Shown in pieces: positions 60,429-64,000 of a stretch of DNA of 64,000 nucleotides. This DNA comes from Kibdelosporangium aridum (GTDB taxonomy: Bacteria; Actinomycetota; Actinomycetes; Mycobacteriales; Pseudonocardiaceae): the NCBI RefSeq assembly GCF_900176515.1, contig NZ_FWXV01000006.1, positions 434,001 through 498,000 on the forward strand, written 5' to 3'. Below the pieces are notes generated by a model. That model worked only from the letters and a program-made list of their open reading frames with translations, was not told the DNA's origin and did not search any database. The translations under genes and the position numbers were made by a program. Position 1 is the first letter of the stretch. Each line of letters opens with the position of its first letter.

Positions 60429-60854
60429 ATGTTCGCCGTACCCGAGAACACCGTTGCCCTAGCTGCTGCTCCTGCCCACAAGCACCCGGCCCGGATCGCG
60501 ACCGAGTTCGCGCTCGACCGGGACCGCTGGAAGAGCCACCTGCGCTACGACCCGGTCGAGCGGTTCTCCACGTTGCTGGAGCGCACCGACGACCACGAGG
60601 TCTGGCTGATGAGCTGGTTGCCGGGTCAGTCAACGGATCTGCACGACCACGGCAGCGCGACCGGTGCGTTCACAATCGTCTCAGGTGTACTGACCGAGCG
60701 CGTCATGCGCGCCAACACGACCCTTGAGTTGCAGCCGGGACAGTCGCGGGTGTTCGCGCCGCACTACGTGCACCAGGTGTCCAACAACGGCCCCGACCCC
60801 GCGGTGAGCATCCACGTGTACCGCACTACCCGCGAGATGCGTACCTATCCATAA
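60429..60854 (+). CDS. Cysteine dioxygenase family protein
   Basis: Cupin-fold iron enzyme of 141 aa that oxidises cysteine to cysteine sulfinate. The iron site is HDHGSATGAFTIVSG (His-x-His in DLHDHG) plus the late His of FAPHYVHQVSN. MFAVPENTVALAAAPAHKHPARIAT opens the protein; the core begins YDPVERFSTLLERTDDHEVWLMSWLPGQ. GAGGA ribosome site at 60418-60422. It lies downstream of a Cys-containing leader peptide, consistent with cysteine-responsive control. The 3' end overlaps the convergent PNPOx-like gene by 29 bases. Confidence 0.9.
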   Translation: MFAVPENTVALAAAPAHKHPARIATEFALDRDRWKSHLRYDPVERFSTLLERTDDHEVWLMSWLPGQSTDLHDHGSATGAFTIVSGVLTERVMRANTTLELQPGQSRVFAPHYVHQVSNNGPDPAVSIHVYRTTREMRTYP

Positions 60855-61491
60855 CGTGTGCCGGGATCTCCCAGCCCGATGAGAGGTCGTCGCTGGGGAC
60901 CGGCGCGCTCCACTGCTGCGTCAACGGAAGCACGCCGGCCCATGCGACATCGTCGGAGATGTCTTCGGGTTCGTCGCCGGGACCGCCAGAGCGGACCTTC
61001 ACAGCGGCCTCCTCCAACGACAACGCCAGCACTGTCGTCTTGGCCAGTTCCTTCGCATTGGGCTGGCGGCTGTGCTCCCACGAGCCCGGCGCCATGTGTT
61101 CGGTGAGCACGCGCAAGCCGTGCAGGCGTTCCTCCGGGGATTCGACCAGACGAGCGGGTCCGTGGATCACCGCCGAGCGGTAGTTCGCGGAGAAGTGGAA
61201 CACCGAACGGGCGTAGACGATCCCGTCGAGCAGTGTGACCGCGACACAGATCTCGTTCTCCAGCGCACTGCGCAGGCTCAGCGCGCCACTGGAGCCGTGG
61301 ATGTACAAGGTGTCGCCGTCACGGCCGTATCCGGTTGGCAGCACGACGGGCGAGCCGTCGATGACGACGGACAGGTGGCAGATGAGCCCGGCGTCGAGGA
61401 TGCTTTCCAGTACGGCCCGGTCGGTGACGGCACGTTTCTTCCCGCGTTTGATTGTGCTGCGGGGTGTGGGCGATAGTTGAGGTCGGGTCAC
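60826..61491 (-). CDS. Pyridoxamine 5'-phosphate oxidase-like flavin-binding protein
   Basis: FMN-binding split-barrel protein of about 221 aa, of the group including nitroimidazole-resistance-like proteins. ILDAGLICHLSVVIDGSPVVLPTGYGRDGDTLYIHGSSGALSLRSALE is the flavin-contact half; ICVAVTLLDGIVYARSVFHFSANYRSAVIHG follows. GTG 61491 is preferred; the frame is open to 61536, which would run into the operator region. A TATGAT -10 (complement of 61519-61524) is upstream. Divergent from the MocR gene, a common pairing. Substrate unknown. Confidence 0.85.
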   Translation of the reverse strand: MTRPQLSPTPRSTIKRGKKRAVTDRAVLESILDAGLICHLSVVIDGSPVVLPTGYGRDGDTLYIHGSSGALSLRSALENEICVAVTLLDGIVYARSVFHFSANYRSAVIHGPARLVESPEERLHGLRVLTEHMAPGSWEHSRQPNAKELAKTTVLALSLEEAAVKVRSGGPGDEPEDISDDVAWAGVLPLTQQWSAPVPSDDLSSGWEIPAHVMDRYASRG

Positions 61492-61510
61492 GGCTACCAG
61501 TGTCTTTGGC

Positions 61511-61560
61511 AAAGTGGCATCATAAAAGGGCCACAAAGATCGAAAACCGAAAGGCCACTT
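61511..61560. promoter_or_regulatory. Repeated AAAGTGGC motifs between PNPOx-like and MocR genes
   Basis: AAAGTGGC (61511-61518), its inverse GGCCAC (61529-61534), and AAAGGCCACTT (61550-61560) lie in the divergent promoter. They resemble AAAGTGG sites described for PdxR-type MocR regulators (from memory). The minus-strand -10 TATGAT (complement of 61519-61524) lies between them. Confidence 0.5.
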
Positions 61561-61563
61561 CTG

Positions 61564-62955
61564 GTGTCAGCCGACCCGCCAGCGCCACCGGTCACGTTGG
61601 ACCGTGAGTCCGAAACGCCGCTGGCCGTTCAACTTGCCGACGCGCTGCGCTCGGCTGCCGCGGACGGCAGGCTGCGCAGCGGGGACCGTCTGCCATCGAC
61701 TCGCGCGCTCGCCACGCGGCTGAACGTCAGCCGGACGGTCACGTCAGCGGCGTACGAGCAACTGCATGCCGAAGGGTGGATCGCGGGCAAGCACGGATCG
61801 GGCACATATATAACGACAGCCCCGCCGGGCAGCCTGCCGGAATCCACGCCCCGGCCGAAACGCGGTGCCGCCGCGCAGACTTTGATCGACTTCACGCCTG
61901 GAACGCCGTGGGCAGGCGGAATCGACCGTGCGGCCTGGCGACGGGCGTGGCGCGCCGCCGCCGACGCGCCGCCGCTGATGCGACCGGAACGCGCAGGCCT
62001 GCCGGAATATCGTGAGGTCATCGCCGAGCACCTGTTGCGGCACCGCGGGTTGCGGGTCGGCGGTGAGGACGAGACCGTGCTGGCCACGAGCGGCACGTCC
62101 TCGGCCGTGTCCGAACTCGCGTTCGCTGTGCTGGGACCTGGCGCGACCGTGGCGATCGAGGAACCGGGATACCAACGTGCGGCGGCGGCGATGACCGCCG
62201 CCGGGCTGAACGTCATCCAGGCACCCGTTGACGTGGAAGGATTCCGCGTCGACTCGGTGCCCGCCGGGGTGAAAGCGGTCTACTGCTCGCCCGCGCACCA
62301 ATATCCCTTGGGCGGCCGGATGCCCGCGGGGCGGCGGGTCGAGCTCGTGGAACGCGCGCGCCGGGACGGTTTCCTTGTCATCGAGGACGACTACGACGGT
62401 GAGCTGCGGTATGACGTGGCGCCGCTGCCTTTGCTCGCCGCGCTCGCACCGGATGTCGTGGTGCACCTGGGAACCACGAGCAAGATCCTCACCCCGACGC
62501 TGGGCACCGGCTGGATGGTCGCGCCGCCCGCCGTGGTGTCGGCGATCCTGGAATTCCGTGACCGCACCGGGATCGGACCCGCGATCGCCGGGCAACGGGT
62601 GCTGATCGAATACGCCCGCAACGGCGACCTGGGCAGGCACCTGCGGCGGTTGCGCCGTGAGCTGTCCGAACGGCGGTGGCTCGTCGTGGATGCCTTGCGC
62701 GAAGCCGGTTTCGAAGTGCTCGGTGACGACGCGGGCGCCCACGTCGTCATCCCGTTGTCCTCCGCCCGCGCGGAGCGGGATGTAAGGGTCAAAGCCGAGG
62801 AATTCGGTGCCAGGATCGACGGGCTGACCAGGCATCACGCCGGCAGGCCCCGGTGGCACGGGATCGCGCTGGGGTACGCGGCATGCTCCCGTGACGAGCT
62901 GAACAGTGTGTTGCCGCAGCTGATAGACCTACTGAAGCAGGCAGACCGGGCATGA
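61564..62955 (+). CDS. MocR-family (GntR-HTH plus aminotransferase-like) regulator
   Basis: Fusion regulator of 463 aa. The N-terminal GntR winged HTH is PLAVQLADALRSAAADGRLRSGDRLPSTRALATRLNVSRTVTSAAYEQLHAEGWIAGKHGSGTYI. The rest is a fold-type I aminotransferase-like domain; the PLP Lys is in LGTTSKILTPTLGTGWMV, and the conserved DDYDGELRYD is present. Such proteins sense PLP or an amino-PLP adduct. GTG 61564 is the likely start; no strong ribosome site is seen. Divergent PNPOx-like gene and repeated sites point to a PdxR-like circuit. Confidence 0.9.
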   Translation: MSADPPAPPVTLDRESETPLAVQLADALRSAAADGRLRSGDRLPSTRALATRLNVSRTVTSAAYEQLHAEGWIAGKHGSGTYITTAPPGSLPESTPRPKRGAAAQTLIDFTPGTPWAGGIDRAAWRRAWRAAADAPPLMRPERAGLPEYREVIAEHLLRHRGLRVGGEDETVLATSGTSSAVSELAFAVLGPGATVAIEEPGYQRAAAAMTAAGLNVIQAPVDVEGFRVDSVPAGVKAVYCSPAHQYPLGGRMPAGRRVELVERARRDGFLVIEDDYDGELRYDVAPLPLLAALAPDVVVHLGTTSKILTPTLGTGWMVAPPAVVSAILEFRDRTGIGPAIAGQRVLIEYARNGDLGRHLRRLRRELSERRWLVVDALREAGFEVLGDDAGAHVVIPLSSARAERDVRVKAEEFGARIDGLTRHHAGRPRWHGIALGYAACSRDELNSVLPQLIDLLKQADRA

Positions 62956-62984
62956 GACCATCGTGAGTCTCACGGACTGAACAC

Positions 62985-63533
62985 TCACAAGGGTTTCTTG
63001 GGAAGGGTTTTTCCGATCAGGCTGGAGATGTCCTGCAGCGGGCCGGTTCCCGCGCCGCGTGGGATCGTCAGCGCGACGTACACCGGCCGGTCCGCCAGGT
63101 ACCAGGTGGTCGCGGTCTCGCTGTCGAGCGGCAGCCACGCGACGCCGTCGATCGCACGGAGGTTCTGCGTGGTGGACGTCAGCTCGGCCGGCTTGTCCAG
63201 ACCACAGCGCAACACAACCGGATCGGAGCGCTGGTCGGTCCACGCCGCCGACGCGGGCGGCGCGGGCTCGGCCAGCGCTGCCTTGGTCAACGTGGTGGAG
63301 CCGGACTGCAGCGTCGCGGGCAGCTTCTGGACAAGAGTGGTGCAGTCGGCCGACCCGGCATTCGGTGCGGGCACAGGCACAAGCGCGACCGGACCGGTCC
63401 GCAGTGGAGCCGGTGGCACAGCGGGCTCGGCCGTCTGGTCGTCCCCAGAACCGAACACGAGGCTGACGATGATCACCCCGGCGACGAGCAGGCCGGCCAG
63501 CCCGGTCGCGATGACAACCCTTGTCCTGTCCAC
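62985..63533 (-). CDS. DUF3515-family membrane-anchored protein (Rv2980-like)
   Basis: Protein of 182 aa. An N-terminal membrane anchor (VVIATGLAGLLVAGVIIVSLVFG, residues 6-28) is followed by a Pro/Ala-rich linker and an extracellular domain with Cys in SADCTTLVQKLPATL and LRCGLDKPAEL. VDGxAWLPLDSETATTWYLADRPVYVALTIPRG is typical of DUF3515. It lies between the MocR and thiL region as Rv2980 is near ddl-thiL in M. tuberculosis. Starts at GTG 63533. Function unknown. Confidence 0.8.
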   Translation of the reverse strand: MDRTRVVIATGLAGLLVAGVIIVSLVFGSGDDQTAEPAVPPAPLRTGPVALVPVPAPNAGSADCTTLVQKLPATLQSGSTTLTKAALAEPAPPASAAWTDQRSDPVVLRCGLDKPAELTSTTQNLRAIDGVAWLPLDSETATTWYLADRPVYVALTIPRGAGTGPLQDISSLIGKTLPKKPL

Positions 63534-63552
63534 AAACCCACTACAGCACGGC

Positions 63553-63786
63553 TCAGAGGTGGACCACCGGGCAGGTCAGCGTTCTTGTGATCCCGTCCAC
63601 GTTCTGGATCCGGGCGACCACCAGCTGGCCGAGCAGGTCGACACTGTCGGCTTCGGCGCGCACGATCACGTCGTAGGGGCCGGTGACGTCCTCCGCGGTG
63701 GTGACTCCCTGTATGCCGGCGATCTCCGCGGCCACCGCGGCCGCCTTGCCGACCTCGGTCTGGATCAGGATGTAAGCGTGGACCAC
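63553..63786 (-). CDS. Stand-alone Lrp/AsnC ligand-binding (RAM) domain protein
   Basis: A protein of 77 aa consisting only of the alpha/beta RAM domain (VHAYILIQTEVGKAAAVAAEIAGIQGVTTAEDVTGPYDVIVRAEADSVDLLGQLVVARIQNVDGITRTLTCPVVHL); no HTH. Stand-alone RAM proteins bind amino acids and may regulate by protein contact. GTG 63786 follows AAGGGG by about eight bases; TTG 63810 would add eight residues. Divergent from thiL across a palindrome, 19 bases from the DUF3515 gene on the same strand. Confidence 0.82.
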   Translation of the reverse strand: MVHAYILIQTEVGKAAAVAAEIAGIQGVTTAEDVTGPYDVIVRAEADSVDLLGQLVVARIQNVDGITRTLTCPVVHL

Positions 63787-63855
63787 CGGCGTGCCCCTTC
63801 GTCTGGACAAGAATGCTCAAGGTAGGAACGTGGTCAGCAACGTACCCCAACTGGG

Positions 63856-63879
63856 GAATGTTTGGTGATCCGAACATTC
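63856..63879. promoter_or_regulatory. Palindrome between the RAM-domain gene and thiL
   Basis: GAATGTT (63856-63862) and AACATTC (63873-63879) form a 24-bp inverted repeat whose arms also match as GG/CC inward. A CCCCA/TGGGG palindrome precedes it. It lies in the divergent promoter region of the RAM protein and thiL; possible regulator site. Confidence 0.4.
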
Positions 63880-63895
63880 GGTATCGGAGGCTTTT

Positions 63896-64000
63896 GTGCG
63901 ATCGGACACGCCGGATCAGGCCGGCACCGTCGCCGAGTTGGGTGAGTTCAACCTGATTCAGCGGTTGACCGGCGGGCGCGCCCAGCCACCAAGCACCCTG
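63896..64000 (+). CDS. thiL: Thiamine-monophosphate kinase, 3' partial
   Basis: The first 35 codons of a gene cut by the window edge. CGGAGG lies five bases before GTG 63896, and the product begins MRSDTPDQAGTVAELGEFNLIQRLT, the typical ThiL start (TVAELGEF.LI). ThiL phosphorylates thiamine monophosphate to the diphosphate cofactor. M. tuberculosis thiL (Rv2977c) lies at the same end of the syntenic block. The rest cannot be judged here. Confidence 0.75.
   Translation, partial: MRSDTPDQAGTVAELGEFNLIQRLTGGRAQPPSTL

Overview
The window is high-GC actinobacterial DNA, most likely from the Pseudonocardiaceae (Amycolatopsis, Kibdelosporangium or a relative). Signs are the many GTG/TTG starts, paired HTH-DUF5753/DUF397 genes, an HU protein with a Lys/Ala tail, a CofC/FbiD-type guanylyltransferase, and gene order close to Mycobacterium tuberculosis. 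From memory the order parallels Rv2977c (thiL) to Rv3013: thiL, DUF3515, gpsA, fbiD, ppk1, mutT1, hupB, leuDC, IclR regulator, tRNA-Glu/tRNA-Gln, gltX, FAH-family protein, leuB, serA, ilvCNB, PH-domain protein, DoxX protein, lppZ, gatB, gatA, gatC and an ACT protein. Accessory genes are inserted into this backbone.

Layout. 1-3.4 kb: an acyl-CoA operon (SDR, MaoC, APH-like, acyl-CoA dehydrogenase). 3.5-6.4 kb: alpha/beta hydrolase, GT87 membrane transferase, ACT protein. 6.5-10 kb: gatC, gatA, a 65-aa membrane protein, gatB. 10-20.2 kb: an accessory segment between gatB and lppZ, with a decayed IS30 element, a divergent pair (small membrane protein and a large HTH-NACHT ATPase), a Crp-like regulator, an MFS exporter with its TetR regulator, and two tandem secreted HAF-repeat-like paralogs. 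20.2-28.3 kb: lppZ-like lipoprotein, hydrolase, two 2-hydroxyacid dehydrogenases, DoxX, ilvD, PH protein. 28.3-34.1 kb: ilvB-ilvN-ilvC behind a leader-peptide attenuator, DUF397, serA. 34.1-34.7 kb: a tandem array of hairpin-like repeats. 34.7-43 kb: subtilase, leuB, a frameshifted lipoprotein, cimA with its own attenuator, and DUF397.

43-50 kb: XRE/DUF5753 regulator, FAH protein, FAD monooxygenase, gltX, HAD hydrolase, tRNA-Gln, tRNA-Glu, and a 575-bp non-coding stretch with two hairpins sharing one loop. 50-57 kb: IclR regulator divergent from leuCD, hupB, an interspersed repeat cluster, mutT1, ppk1, fbiD. 57-64 kb: plsC, gpsA, trans-sulfuration enzyme, cysteine dioxygenase with a Cys-containing leader peptide, flavin-binding protein, MocR regulator, DUF3515 protein, Lrp-like protein, and the start of thiL.

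Two themes link the genes. Branched-chain amino acid synthesis is nearly complete here (cimA, leuBCD, ilvBNCD), and control elements are visible: BCAA-codon leader peptides with terminators before ilvB and cimA, and an inverted repeat between the IclR gene and leuC. The Glu-tRNA(Gln) amidation route is also collected here (gltX, tRNA-Glu, tRNA-Gln, gatCAB). The most interesting accessory item is the HTH-NACHT protein with its divergent small membrane protein, a candidate STAND-type defence or signalling module.
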